DNA of 64,000 bases from Paraburkholderia sp. CNPSo 3272 (GCF_024206495.1 NZ_JAMBPQ010000010.1:124001-188000); one strand, 5' to 3'; shown: positions 8,598 through 16,421, counted from the stretch's first letter. Notes: generated from the sequence alone by a model not told the origin. Program-made: numbers and translations.

Positions 8598-8813
8598 TCA
8601 CGCGCAGCGGCGCTGCTGGTCGATCCACATGCGCGCCCAGCGGCAGGCGTAGGCGAGCGCGTGCCTTTCTTCGAAGAAGTAATCGAGTTCGTCGAACGAA
8701 TGCAGCGCGCCGGGCTGCGCGCCAATGGTGAGATTGGCGGCGAAAAGCCCGTTCGGGAGTTGCCGCGCGCTGGGGGCGACGACGTAGCCTTTGTAGCATA
8801 ATGGAGTGTTCAT
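8598..8813 (-). CDS. Small conserved hypothetical protein
   Basis: 71 residues; the ATG at 8813 follows a clear Shine-Dalgarno (CAGGAAG, about 8 bases upstream), which is why the longer upstream open frame is not used. The sequence begins MNTPLCYKGYVVAPSARQL and contains a soluble, aromatic-rich core (FDELDYFFEERHALAYACRWARMWID). The Tyr-Lys-Gly-Tyr opening and the ALAYACRWA helix look like a small all-in-one alpha/beta protein known only as conserved hypothetical in Burkholderia. No function can be assigned. Confidence 0.65.
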   Translation of the reverse strand: MNTPLCYKGYVVAPSARQLPNGLFAANLTIGAQPGALHSFDELDYFFEERHALAYACRWARMWIDQQRRCA

Positions 8814-9167
8814 GGCCGCGCTTCCTGCTGATCTTCTGCTATTTGCTCGGGTTCTCGTTCTGGGTGGCGCGTGTGTTTGCTGCCCACTCACTGTACCGAC
8901 ACGGACCAGCCTACGAGCCGCCTTATGTCGATGGAACCAATCATTCGTCGCAAGCAAATCACGTGTGGCCTGGAACGGTCAGCAGAATGATCCGGATGAG
9001 GCGAGGGGGTGAATCCGGCTTCAATGTGGACCGGACGATATGCGGCGTCTGTGGGATGGCGCACGCGATGCGCCCCGCGCGACGCCACCAATGTGGGTTA
9101 GGGAACGTTTCCCGCCCGCGCGCTCAACGGCGTGCGGGTGGGCGAGCGGTAGAGGTGGGGCAGCGTG
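8814..9167. other. Intergenic stretch, nothing recognised
   Basis: 354 bases between a small minus-strand gene start and the 3' end of the FMN reductase. Short open frames here lack ribosome binding sites and family features. I see no hairpin terminator or promoter that I would defend. Confidence 0.5.
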
Positions 9168-9860
9168 TCAGACCGCGAGGCTCAAGCGCTTTTCGGTGCG
9201 CGGCGCGGCGCCGGCCTGCGCGCCGCCGACACTGTTCAAGGCGCTCGCAAGCGGCGTCGCGTAGTGTTCATGGCCCTGGCCGCCGAACGCGAGCGCGAAC
9301 TGCGCCGCCTGGCGGCCGACCGTTGTAAGTTGTTCGGCGACCTTGGCATCCGAGCACTGTTGCGCGCTCTCGAAGCGCGTCTCGAGAGTGTTGATGCCCG
9401 CGCCGAACGGCGTTGGCCAGCCGCGCAGCGCGTGCACGATCGAGCGCAGCGAGGTCAGCACTGAGCCCGCGGCCTGCCAGCCATAGGCGGTGACGATGCA
9501 GCCCACTGCGCGCCCGTCCAGGTATGGGCGGTTGTCGGCACGCAGTTCTTCGAGCGTGTCGAGCGCATTCTTCACGAGCCCGGATACGCCGCCGTGATAG
9601 CCGGGCGTCGCGATGATGACGGCGTCTGCAGCGCGCACGGCTTCGATCAGCTCGAGTTGGGCATCGGTACGAGCGGGGTCTTCGGGCGCGTAGTGCGGCA
9701 GCGTGTGCAGAAACGTGCCGCCGAACCATTGCGTGCGCGCACCGGCGTCTTCGGCGCCGCGCAGCGCGAATGCGAGCGCGCGCTCGGTCGAGGAGGCAGC
9801 GCGAGTCGTGCCGCCGATGCCCACGACGAGCGGGCGACGATGCGAATCGGAAAGGCTCAA
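9168..9860 (-). CDS. NADPH-dependent FMN reductase family protein
   Basis: 230 residues from a TTG start at 9860 preceded by GGAG at 5 bases; no ATG lies near enough. The flavodoxin-like fold is shown by the first strand and phosphate loop VVGIGGTTRAASSTERAL, the flavin-contact segment IIATPGYHGGVSGLVKNALD and the later GRAVGCIVTAYGWQ. Family members (SsuE, MsuE, quinone and azo reductases) reduce FMN with NAD(P)H for two-component monooxygenases or detoxification. No sulfonate or monooxygenase gene is adjacent, so the partner is unknown. The C-terminal 25 residues are low-complexity and probably not part of the fold. Confidence 0.85.
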   Translation of the reverse strand: MSLSDSHRRPLVVGIGGTTRAASSTERALAFALRGAEDAGARTQWFGGTFLHTLPHYAPEDPARTDAQLELIEAVRAADAVIIATPGYHGGVSGLVKNALDTLEELRADNRPYLDGRAVGCIVTAYGWQAAGSVLTSLRSIVHALRGWPTPFGAGINTLETRFESAQQCSDAKVAEQLTTVGRQAAQFALAFGGQGHEHYATPLASALNSVGGAQAGAAPRTEKRLSLAV

Positions 9861-10053
9861 GTGGGCTCCCTGAAATGCGATGAGACCTGGCTCGTGCGTG
9901 ATCGGGCACCGGCCACGAAGCCTGGCAGGCTGAAAGGGTCATCTTAGAGAGGCCGCCGCGCGGCGCGAAACGACTTTTTGTTCTATCCATATGCCGGCGG
10001 CGCTACGTTGCCCTGCGCCATGCGGCCCGAAATGCATATGCGAAACCATTGGT

Positions 10054-10081
10054 TAGACACGCGGCGGGCCGTGGCTATGAT
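10054..10081 (+). promoter_or_regulatory. Candidate sigma-70 promoter of a small RNA
   Basis: TAGACA (10054-10059) and TATGAT (10076-10081) match the -35 and -10 consensus at five of six positions each, separated by 16 bases. Transcription would start near 10088, about 70 bases before an intrinsic terminator. Not tested. Confidence 0.4.
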
Positions 10082-10087
10082 GAAGCC

Positions 10088-10158
10088 GTCTCCTCCATGA
10101 CATCTCCTTGACATGGGATTCGGCCCCGCACTTCTCCGGTGACGGGGCTGTTTTTTTT
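10088..10158 (+). ncRNA. Candidate small RNA (~70 nt)
   Basis: A promoter-like pair upstream and a strong terminator at the end delimit a transcript of about 70 bases with no downstream gene on this strand. The unpaired 5' part contains TCTCCTCC and TCTCCTTG, which are complementary to Shine-Dalgarno sequences, and a five-codon frame (ATG ACA TCT CCT TGA, 10097-10111). A free-standing riboregulator is one reading; a leader peptide left without its gene is another. All of this is inference from sequence arrangement. Confidence 0.4.
10123..10158 (+). terminator. Intrinsic terminator
   Basis: GCCCCG (10123-10128) pairs with CGGGGC (10143-10148), with an inner CAC/GTG helix, and is followed by T-G-TTTTTTTT up to 10158. 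It points rightward, where the next gene lies on the opposite strand. Confidence 0.75.
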
Positions 10159-10266
10159 CTGGAGACCGGAATGGGCGGCGTTCGAGTTCTTTCGAGGCGT
10201 TGATCGCGGCAGCTGCGTGCCGCGATGTGTCGTGGTTTGCGTCGCCGATTGCGGCTACGTACTAGC

Positions 10267-10587
10267 TCAAACCGTGAGGACGTTGCCGTCGGGGCCGATT
10301 TGCGGCGGAATTTCCGGCAGGGCCCCCTTGCCCGGCGCGGTGCGCCCGGGAGCCCCCGGCGTGGGCGCGGGAGCGCGCACGGCCGGTTCGGCGACCTTGC
10401 GTGTGGTCAGCTTGTCGGCCGAGGCCAGCTTGTGCCTGGTGCCGTGATGCGCCTTCTTGCCGGCATTGCCCGCATGGGCCGACGGCGTGCGCGCTTCCGG
10501 CGGATTCCAGATCTCGATGTAGTGTTCCCCGGCGATCGCGGTGGACGCGAGGACGCCCAGCAAGGTCCCCGTGATGAAGAATCGCAC
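10267..10587 (-). CDS. Secreted small Pro/Ala-rich protein, hypothetical
   Basis: 106 residues from a GTG at 10587 with GGAG 8 bases upstream; the longer open frame upstream reads as arginine-rich nonsense. The N-terminus VRFFITGTLLGVLASTAIAGEHYIEIW is a good Sec signal peptide, probably cut after AIAG. The mature part is short, basic and Pro/Ala/Gly-rich, ending PEIPPQIGPDGNVLTV. No recognised domain. It stands alone between a candidate sRNA terminator and the CynX-like exporter. Periplasmic location is inferred from the signal; no function is proposed. Confidence 0.65.
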   Translation of the reverse strand: MRFFITGTLLGVLASTAIAGEHYIEIWNPPEARTPSAHAGNAGKKAHHGTRHKLASADKLTTRKVAEPAVRAPAPTPGAPGRTAPGKGALPEIPPQIGPDGNVLTV

Positions 10588-10821
10588 GTCGTGTTCTCCG
10601 TTTCGATGTACAGGCCGGGGCCGCGTCATGCGCCTTGAGCGCGATGAGCGGCCTAACCCGGTACGGCGACCGGGCGGCACGGACGGCCGGCTGCACGCAC
10701 TGTACATTCATACAGGCGCTTATGCAAACGTTTCACGACGTGCTGCGGGCGATATGTTGCATGGGCGCGCCGCCGGCCCTGCGGGGCTTGCGCCGGCGCG
10801 CGATCTCAGTTTGCGGGAGGC

Positions 10822-12162
10822 TCAAGCGTCGAGCATCGCCCGGTTTTGCGCGATTGCGCCGTCCGCGTTCGGGCCGTGGGCGCCGAGCCAGCGCCCGTAG
10901 CTGCGCGGCGAGAACGCGAGCGTGAGCACGATCATCGCGCTGATCGATACAGCGAGCATGATCCACGCGCCCGTAAAGCCGCCCGTGAGGTCGCGCACGC
11001 GGCCGGCCACGATCGGGGCGAGCGCGGCGATCACAAAGCCCAGACCCTGGACGAAGGCGACGAGGCGCGCGGCCACGCGGTGGTCCGCGCTATGGTCGAG
11101 CGCGGTGACGAGCGTGACCGAGAACGTGCCTCCGAGCCCTGCGCCCGCCGCCGCGACCCACAGCAGCGGCGCGGCTTCGGGCCATGCGGCGAGGCCGATC
11201 ACGCCGACGAGCTGGCCGCACAGGCCCAGAGCGAGCCACGGACGCCGGTCCTTGAATGCCGCCGCGGCAAGCGGCAGAAGCAGGGCGCTGGCGGCCTGGA
11301 ACACCGTCATCGCGGCGAGCAGCGAGCCGCTCGCTTCGACGCTCGCGCCGTGCTGCTGATAGTAGGCGGGCAGCCACGCGACGAGACTCATATAGCCGCC
11401 GTTGACGAGCCCGAAATGCAGACCGAGCGTCCACGCCCGGCGCTTGCGCCAGACCGGCACCGTTGCCGCGTCGCCCTGCGCCTGGGAGGGCGCAGTGGGG
11501 GCCTGCTGCGCGCGCTTGCCTGCGCTGAACCCGCTGTTCACACCTGCCCAGATCGCGAGCCCGGCCAGCGCCGGCAACGCCCAGACGGCAAGTCCCGCGT
11601 GCCACGAACCGCTGAGACGTGCGACGAACGGGCTCAGGCTCGCGCCGAGCCCGCCGCCGCCCATGATCGACGCCGAGAACAGTCCCATTGCGAGCGGCAC
11701 CCGCGCGGCGAAACGCTGCTTCATGACGGCGGGCAGCAGCGCCTGGATGGCCGCGACGCCGGCGCCGGCCGCGGCCGCCGTGAGCATGAGCGCACCGCCG
11801 CTGGCGGCGAACGCGCGGGCCGCGCATGCCGCGGCAATCGCCACGAGCCCGAGCGCAACGCCGCGCGTCTCGCCGAGCCGGCGTGCGAGCAGGCCGGAGC
11901 CGAACGCGCCGAGCCCCATCGCGACGACGGGCAGGCTCGTGAGCAGCGAAGCGCCGTAGAAGCTCAGGCCCATGTCGTTGCGAATGGTCGTCATGAGCGG
12001 GCTGATCGAGGTGAGCAGCGGCCGCAGATTCAGGCCGATCGCGACGATCGCGGCATACCACGCGAGCGCGCTGGCCGACTTGCCGGACGGCGTTTGATAA
12101 CGATTGGAGCGATTTGGAGGGTTCAATTCGGTCAACCTTTTCAGGTATTTTTGGTTGACCAT
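10822..12162 (-). CDS. MFS transporter, CynX/NimT family
   Basis: About 446 residues from the ATG at 12162. Twelve hydrophobic segments are visible; the first cytoplasmic-end motif AAIVAIGLNLRPLLTSISPLM is the CynX/NimT signature, and RRLGETRGVALGLV plays the role of the MFS loop 2-3 motif. Family members move cyanate, 2-nitroimidazole or small anions. The start is uncertain: no Shine-Dalgarno precedes the ATG, and two of three operator half-sites fall in or before the first codons. A TTG about 13 codons downstream has AAAAGG in front of it and would place the operators upstream. Divergent from a GntR regulator that probably controls it. Confidence 0.87.
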   Translation of the reverse strand: MVNQKYLKRLTELNPPNRSNRYQTPSGKSASALAWYAAIVAIGLNLRPLLTSISPLMTTIRNDMGLSFYGASLLTSLPVVAMGLGAFGSGLLARRLGETRGVALGLVAIAAACAARAFAASGGALMLTAAAAGAGVAAIQALLPAVMKQRFAARVPLAMGLFSASIMGGGGLGASLSPFVARLSGSWHAGLAVWALPALAGLAIWAGVNSGFSAGKRAQQAPTAPSQAQGDAATVPVWRKRRAWTLGLHFGLVNGGYMSLVAWLPAYYQQHGASVEASGSLLAAMTVFQAASALLLPLAAAAFKDRRPWLALGLCGQLVGVIGLAAWPEAAPLLWVAAAGAGLGGTFSVTLVTALDHSADHRVAARLVAFVQGLGFVIAALAPIVAGRVRDLTGGFTGAWIMLAVSISAMIVLTLAFSPRSYGRWLGAHGPNADGAIAQNRAMLDA

Positions 12163-12182
12163 TATACGGAACAATTGTCAAC
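12130..12182. promoter_or_regulatory. Three alternating operator half-sites, 23-bp spacing
   Basis: GGTCAACC (12130-12137), GGTTGACC (12153-12160) and TTGTCAAC (12175-12182) alternate in orientation, with core centres exactly 23 bases apart, about two helical turns. They lie between the divergent exporter and GntR-family regulator genes and form two overlapping inverted repeats. Probable binding site of the neighbouring regulator; not the FadR-type TGGTnnnACCA. Confidence 0.6.
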
Positions 12183-12305
12183 GATCTGGCGTGTCCCGCT
12201 ATGTCCGGCATGGGCGATCGAGTATGGGCGCGGGTCTATATCGCCTCGCCATGCCGCTCGCTACAATGCGACCTGACCCAGTGAGCCGAACTAACGCGCC
12301 TGCCC

Positions 12306-13031
12306 ATGGCCCAATCCTCCCGCCTCGCTTCACCCAGCGATACCGACGAACCGTCCGACGTCGAAGCGCATGTCTATGCGTCGATTTCTTCCGCGCTGCT
12401 CGAAGGCAAGCTCGCGCCGGGCCAGCAACTGGTGGAGCGCGAACTCGCGGCGGCGTTCGGCTGCACGCGCGGCGCGTTGCGCAAGGTGCTGGCGCGCCTC
12501 GGTTACGAGGGCAAGCTCGTGCTCGAACCCAATCGCGGTGCGTTCGTGCCGTCGCCCTCGGAGGATGACATACGCGCTGTGTACCGTGCGCGCCAGGTGG
12601 CCGAAGCGGGCGTGATGGTGACTCTGTGCGGCAAGCTCGACGCCGCGATGCGGCGCAAGCTCGCGGCCCATGTACGCAGCGAGAAGAAGGCGTTGCGCGA
12701 GGCGCGCGTGGACGAAGCGGTGCGCCTCGCGGGGCAGTTCCATCTGCTGCTTACCGAGCAGGCGGGCGGCGCCGCGCTCGTGGAGGCGCTAGCGCAACTG
12801 GTCGCGAAAACCGAGCTCTACAAGGCCTTGTTCGATCCGTCGAAGGCGTCGATGTGCGCGCCCGACGAGCACGCGCAGATCATCGAGGCGCTCGAGGCAG
12901 GGGACCTCGCGGCGGCGCTCGCCACGATGCGTGCGCATCTGGTCGAGTTGGAGGAGCGGGTGGTGCAGCAGGCGCGTGCGCGCACGGGCCGCGATCTCAA
13001 GGCGGTGTTTGCGGATTTCGCGAACGGCTGA
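12306..13031 (+). CDS. GntR-family transcriptional regulator (FCD subfamily)
   Basis: 241 residues. The N-terminal winged helix is clear: VYASISSALLEGKLAPGQQLVERELAAAFGCTRGALRKVLARLGYEGKLV. The C-terminal FCD ligand-binding domain begins near EDDIRAVYRARQVAEAGVMVTL and carries the His-rich helices (HLLLTEQ, HAQIIEALEAGD) that bind metal and a small carboxylate in relatives. It is divergently arranged with the CynX-like exporter across the three-half-site operator, so local autoregulation and control of the exporter are likely. Ligand unknown. The start ATG has only a weak Shine-Dalgarno. Confidence 0.9.
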   Translation: MAQSSRLASPSDTDEPSDVEAHVYASISSALLEGKLAPGQQLVERELAAAFGCTRGALRKVLARLGYEGKLVLEPNRGAFVPSPSEDDIRAVYRARQVAEAGVMVTLCGKLDAAMRRKLAAHVRSEKKALREARVDEAVRLAGQFHLLLTEQAGGAALVEALAQLVAKTELYKALFDPSKASMCAPDEHAQIIEALEAGDLAAALATMRAHLVELEERVVQQARARTGRDLKAVFADFANG

Positions 13032-13047
13032 ACCCGCGCGGTGCGCA

Positions 13048-13260
13048 TCAGCGCTGATCTACGCGCCGGCGCAACTCCTTCGAAGCCGCGAGCGGAATGC
13101 GCGCATCGTCCCACGTGGCGAGCCATTCGACCTCTTTCGCGGCGAATACCTGGCCATGATTGCGCAGCGCGTACTGCAAGGAGTCGATGACGTGATTGCG
13201 GATGATTTCGGGCGTATGCGGATCGTCCAGGACGATGCGCAAGGCTTCGAGCGTGGCCAT
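13048..13260 (-). CDS. Small conserved hypothetical protein
   Basis: 70 residues, with CCGGAG 7 bases upstream of the ATG. The sequence MATLEALRIVLDDPHTPEIIRNHVIDSL is largely helical and soluble, with a possible second helix KEVEWLATWDDARI and a basic C-terminus. It converges with the GntR gene 17 bases away. No domain is recognised; it looks like one of the short conserved proteins of Burkholderia. Confidence 0.65.
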   Translation of the reverse strand: MATLEALRIVLDDPHTPEIIRNHVIDSLQYALRNHGQVFAAKEVEWLATWDDARIPLAASKELRRRVDQR

Positions 13261-13351
13261 TGTGCGGCTCCGGCGAATGTGGCAACCGCAACGTTATCGC
13301 ACGACAAAAAAGCGCTTGCCGAGCGAGAAAAAATAGCCGGCGAAGCGCGCC

Positions 13352-13975
13352 TCAGTGCCGCGTGCGCTTGAAGATCTCGTACTCCTCGGCGAAGGCTCTC
13401 GCAACGGCGGGCCGCTCGCGCACGCGCTGCGTGTAGGTCGCGACGGCCTCCCATTGCGACACGTCGATGCCCACGTACGGCGCCCAGTTCAGCACGGTCA
13501 CGAGATAGGCGTCCGCCACGCTGAACTCGTCGAGCAGGAAAGTGCGCGATTCGAGATGCTGCGCGAGCAAGCCAAAGCGGCGCGGGATCTTGCCGCGTGC
13601 GTATTGCTTGACGGCTTCGTCCACGTCCTTGCCGAGCAGCGGCACGAACACGGCCTTGTGCAGCTCGGTGCCGACGAAGCCTAGCCATTGCTGCAGGCGC
13701 GCGCGCTCGCGCGTGCCCGGTGGCGGCGCGAGCCGCGCTTCGGGAAAGCGGTCGGCCACCCACGGCAGCACCGCCGAGTTTTCGGTGAGCGTCCAGCCGT
13801 CGTCCTCGCGCAGCACCGGCACCTGGCCCAGTGCGTTGACAGCGAAGAAGTCGCCGCCTTCGGCGAGCTGCTTCGTGAGCGTATCGACCTGGATGTAGCG
13901 GGCCTGCGCGCCTGCCTCGTAGAGCGCGATGCGCGTGGCGAGCGAGCACGCCAGCGGGGCGAAATACAGATCCAT
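13352..13975 (-). CDS. Glutathione S-transferase
   Basis: 207 residues from the ATG at 13975, which has AGGAG 7 bases upstream; the ATG at 13981 is too close to it, and the long frame further upstream is the antisense of the TetR gene. The thioredoxin-like domain begins MDLYFAPLACSLATRIALYEAG, with the Ser in ACS as probable catalytic residue and the glutathione-binding cis-Pro and Glu-Ser-like turn in LGQVPVLREDDGWTLTENSAVL. An all-helical C-terminal domain follows. Cytoplasmic detoxification of electrophiles with glutathione is the family role. Divergent from a TetR regulator with an operator between them. Confidence 0.92.
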   Translation of the reverse strand: MDLYFAPLACSLATRIALYEAGAQARYIQVDTLTKQLAEGGDFFAVNALGQVPVLREDDGWTLTENSAVLPWVADRFPEARLAPPPGTRERARLQQWLGFVGTELHKAVFVPLLGKDVDEAVKQYARGKIPRRFGLLAQHLESRTFLLDEFSVADAYLVTVLNWAPYVGIDVSQWEAVATYTQRVRERPAVARAFAEEYEIFKRTRH

Positions 13976-14011
13976 CCTCATGCTCCTTTGCGGTCTTTCG
14001 GGCCTTCCTGA

Positions 14012-14033
14012 TTTTGTACTATAGTGAACAAAA
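14012..14033. promoter_or_regulatory. Palindromic operator between gst and tetR
   Basis: TTTTGT and ACAAAA flank a perfect ACTATAGT core (14018-14025), giving a 22-base near-palindrome in the short gap between the divergent gst and TetR genes. Typical placement for TetR autoregulation and control of the partner gene. Confidence 0.6.
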
Positions 14034-14053
14034 ATAGCCGATCCAATATTTAT

Positions 14054-14722
14054 ATGCAATCCAGTACAAAAAAGGATAGCCGCCCGCGAGGGCGTCCGCG
14101 CGCCTACGATCCGCACGAGGCGCTGGCCCGCGCGCGCGATACGTTCTGGCGCAACGGCTATGCAGGCACATCGCTCGACGACCTGAGCGAGGCGACCGGC
14201 ATGAACCGGCCGAGCCTCTATGGCGCATTCGGCGACAAGCACGCGCTCTATCTGCAAACCATGGAGCGTTACGTGGAAGCAGGGCGCGCGGCGATGGAGT
14301 CCGCGCTGGACAGCGCGGTGCCGTTGCGCGAGGCGCTGATGCGCGTATTCGACGGCGCGCTCGGCTGGTATTTGCCGGCGCACGACGCGGCGCGCGGCTG
14401 CCTGCTGATCGGCACGGCCGCGGTGGAAGCCGTCAACGACGACGCGGTACGCGAGCGTCTCGCCGCAGGATTGCGCACGTTCGACAAGGCGTTCGAGCGG
14501 CGCCTGCGCGCGGCGCTCGCGCAAGGCGAGCTGCCGCCCGACGCCAGCGCGCCGATGCTCGCGCGCCTCGCCTCCGCGCTCTTGCATAGCATGGCGCTGC
14601 GCGCGCGGGCCGGCGACTCGCGGGCCTCACTGCGCGCCATGGCGGTGGCGGGCGTCGCGCTGATCTGCGGCGAAGCGCCGGCTGCGGCCGACGCGCGTGT
14701 CACGCGGCGCCGCGCGAAGTGA
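14054..14722 (+). CDS. TetR-family transcriptional regulator
   Basis: 222 residues from the ATG at 14054; a GTG at 14024 would lie inside the operator, so it is rejected as start. The TetR_N helix-turn-helix reads LARARDTFWRNGYAGTSLDDLSEATGMNRPSLYGAFGDKHALYLQTM, which is textbook. The C-terminal ligand domain is helical with GCLLIGTAAVEA, common in the subgroup that controls glutathione transferases, reductases and efflux. The immediate divergent neighbour is a glutathione S-transferase, so a detoxification response is the likely role. Ligand unknown. Confidence 0.92.
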   Translation: MQSSTKKDSRPRGRPRAYDPHEALARARDTFWRNGYAGTSLDDLSEATGMNRPSLYGAFGDKHALYLQTMERYVEAGRAAMESALDSAVPLREALMRVFDGALGWYLPAHDAARGCLLIGTAAVEAVNDDAVRERLAAGLRTFDKAFERRLRAALAQGELPPDASAPMLARLASALLHSMALRARAGDSRASLRAMAVAGVALICGEAPAAADARVTRRRAK

Positions 14723-14836
14723 TGTCACGCTGAACCTTGCCGGCCGGCGTCCGTTACACGCGTCCGCAGGCCCTTTCCCTTGTTACACTGGCGCAGTCGC
14801 GCAGGGACGGCTTGCGCACTCGAAGAGGGGAACACG

Positions 14837-15031
14837 ATGGTGCGCTACAGGCACTACAAGGGTGGCATTTACGAACTGGTTTGCGAGGCGACGCTCGAAT
14901 CGGATCCTTCGGTGACGATGATCGTGTATCGCGCGGCGAACGGTACGATCTGGACGCGACCCTCCACTGTGTTCTTCGAACTCGTCGAGTATGAAGGCGG
15001 ACTCGTGCCGCGCTTCGCGCCCGTCAACTGA
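14837..15031 (+). CDS. DUF1653 family protein
   Basis: 64 residues, ATG at 14837 preceded by GAGGGGAA. The sequence VRYRHYKGGIYELVCEATLESD and MIVYRAANGTIWTRPSTVFFE match the DUF1653 pattern (HYKGG.Y.v...A..se....mvvYr...g..w.Rp...F). These are small SH3-like beta-barrel proteins of unknown role. It is soluble and followed 43 bases later by a Pmp3-type membrane peptide on the same strand, perhaps co-transcribed. Confidence 0.8.
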   Translation: MVRYRHYKGGIYELVCEATLESDPSVTMIVYRAANGTIWTRPSTVFFELVEYEGGLVPRFAPVN

Positions 15032-15074
15032 TTCTTTTCACAGTCGTTTTTCCACGCTTTAGAGGTTTCGCCGA

Positions 15075-15269
15075 ATGCGTTTACTGATTGCGCTGATTCT
15101 GCCCTGGCTCCTGTTCTTCACCATCGGGCGTCCGATTGCGGGCATCGTCTGCCTGATTCTGCAAGTCACGCTGATCGGCTGGATCCCGGCCGCGATCTGG
15201 GCCGTGTATTCGCTCAGCCAGTTCAAGACCGACCGGAAAATAGAGGACGCGCTCGGCCGCCGCGGCTAA
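15075..15269 (+). CDS. YqaE/Pmp3 family membrane protein
   Basis: 64 residues with two membrane helices (LLIALILPWLLFFTIGRPIAG and VCLILQVTLIGWIPAAIWAVYSL). The P near the middle of helix 1 and the IGWIPAAIWA segment fit the Pmp3/YqaE stress-inducible proteolipid family, which influences membrane potential. The short charged tail (KTDRKIEDALGRRG) faces the cytoplasm by inference. Shine-Dalgarno is the GAGG in TAGAGG before TTTCGCCG. Not linked to any pathway here. Confidence 0.78.
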   Translation: MRLLIALILPWLLFFTIGRPIAGIVCLILQVTLIGWIPAAIWAVYSLSQFKTDRKIEDALGRRG

Positions 15270-15382
15270 ATCCCCGAGCGCCCGTCTGTCAGGAAAGTGG
15301 CCCAGGCAGTGACCATGGTGGCGGTGGCGGTCACGGGCGGCCGTTGATCCACGCCGAGCCGGAATCCGTTTTAAAACGAATC

Positions 15383-15411
15383 AGGCCCGCCACTCTCACG
15401 AGGGCGGGCCT
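15383..15411 (-). terminator. Hairpin downstream of DUF4148 gene
   Basis: AGGCCCGCC (15383-15391) pairs perfectly with GGCGGGCCT (15403-15411). Read on the minus strand it is followed by GATTCGTTTTAAAACGG, a modest T-run. A second hairpin (ACCCGGC/GCCGGGT) lies near 15427-15447, just after the gene's stop. Confidence 0.65.
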
Positions 15412-15459
15412 GACGCTTTGCACGAGAACCCGGCGTTATAGCCGGGGTTGTCGCGAAAC

Positions 15460-15723
15460 TTACTGGCTCGACTGCGACGTTCCGTTCGTCGAGGGGCCGT
15501 AAGCCGTCGCGCGCTGCGCCGCGATCTTGGCTTCGGCAGCCTGAATGTTTTCGGGGTAATGCATCCAGTCGCTCGGATCGTAGCCGGCGGCGCGCAGTTG
15601 CGCGAGATCGGCGCGAACTTCGGCGCGGGTCACGGGTTGCTGCTGGGGCTGCGCCTGCGCGAACGCAGCGGCGGGCACGGCAACGATAGCGGCGAGCACT
15701 GCTGCCTTCAGAAACGAATTCAT
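15460..15723 (-). CDS. DUF4148 family secreted protein
   Basis: 87 residues from the ATG at 15723 with a strong GGAGG; a longer upstream frame is rejected. The first 22 residues (MNSFLKAAVLAAIVAVPAAAFA) form a signal peptide. The mature part has the DUF4148 core PVTRAEVRADLAQLRAAGYDPSDWMHYPENIQAAEAKIAAQRA, common in Burkholderia as short periplasmic proteins of unknown function. One of three such genes in the window; this copy and the one at 23546 share the D-P-[SL]-D-W-[MI]-x-Y-P-E-N motif. Its promoter region is shared with the divergent gene at 16109. Confidence 0.85.
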   Translation of the reverse strand: MNSFLKAAVLAAIVAVPAAAFAQAQPQQQPVTRAEVRADLAQLRAAGYDPSDWMHYPENIQAAEAKIAAQRATAYGPSTNGTSQSSQ

Positions 15724-16108
15724 GACTAACCTCCGATATTTTTTGTGGGGAGCCATCGCATCGGCGTGGTCCATGTCGACAATGTATGTGGTCGGACAGT
15801 CAGGGTAAATACTTAGAAAACGAATTCAGTGTTCTTCTGACGACAACAATGGGTCCCAAATTCTTCAGAAGTATTGCGTCAGGCGCCTGCAAAGGCGCGA
15901 AGACCGTCGATCGTCTGGCCCTAAAAGTAACTGATTATTGCGAAATCTGTAATTCCAATTCGCCTGAAACGGTCTGTATCCGGCCGGGGCGCTTGCCTAG
16001 AATCCACACACAGCCAGCCGATGCGGCGAGTCGCAGCGAGCCGGCCGGGCACGACAGGTATGCACCGTCGTTGCGCATCGACGCTAAATAATTCCGGAGG
16101 TTGTCATC
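15724..16108. other. Divergent intergenic region between two DUF4148-like genes
   Basis: 385 bases with no convincing gene. It must hold two outward promoters but I cannot pick hexamers with confidence. It is noticeably more AT-rich than its surroundings near 15790-15850 and 15920-15960. Confidence 0.5.
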
Positions 16109-16399
16109 ATGAATTCGCTTCTCAAGGCTGTTGCCCTTACCGTTGCCCTGGCTGCTCCGCTGGCCGCTTTCGCCCAGGCCGATCAAGGTCTTACCCGCGA
16201 GCAGGTGCGCCAGCAACTCGTCGAATTCCAGCAAACGAGCCGCAATCAGGCAGCGGTCGCTCCCCAGACGGCCGCGCCGGTCGCCCAGACCGATGGCTCG
16301 TTCGGCGGCGTGAGCAACTCGACGTCGGTTGCGGGCGCTCGCTATGTTTCGGAAGCGGCTCGCACCGGTCCGCAATCGGTCTACTTCGGCGGTCAGTAA
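16109..16399 (+). CDS. DUF4148-like secreted protein
   Basis: 96 residues with GGAGG upstream. The signal peptide MNSLLKAVALTVALAAPLAAFA is close to that of the divergent DUF4148 gene. The mature part keeps LTREQVRQQLVEFQQ, the first helix of DUF4148, but then departs into a Gln/Ala/Ser/Thr-rich tail without the PENI-type motif. It is probably a diverged or shortened family member, exported to the periplasm; function unknown. A perfect 15-bp hairpin ends the transcript. Confidence 0.78.
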   Translation: MNSLLKAVALTVALAAPLAAFAQADQGLTREQVRQQLVEFQQTSRNQAAVAPQTAAPVAQTDGSFGGVSNSTSVAGARYVSEAARTGPQSVYFGGQ

Positions 16400-16421
16400 G
16401 CTGCCGGCAGTGAGCAGATGA

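Noticed and set aside
10846..12276. 476-codon plus-strand frame opposite the CynX-like exporter
   Set aside because: Low-complexity Arg/Glu/Gly composition and no Shine-Dalgarno; the minus-strand exporter explains the region.
13300..13345. Terminator for the GST gene
   Set aside because: Only a four-base stem (CGCT/AGCG) before a T-run; too weak to report.
14023..14053. GTG start of the TetR gene at 14024
   Set aside because: It lies inside the palindromic operator; the ATG at 14054 is better placed.
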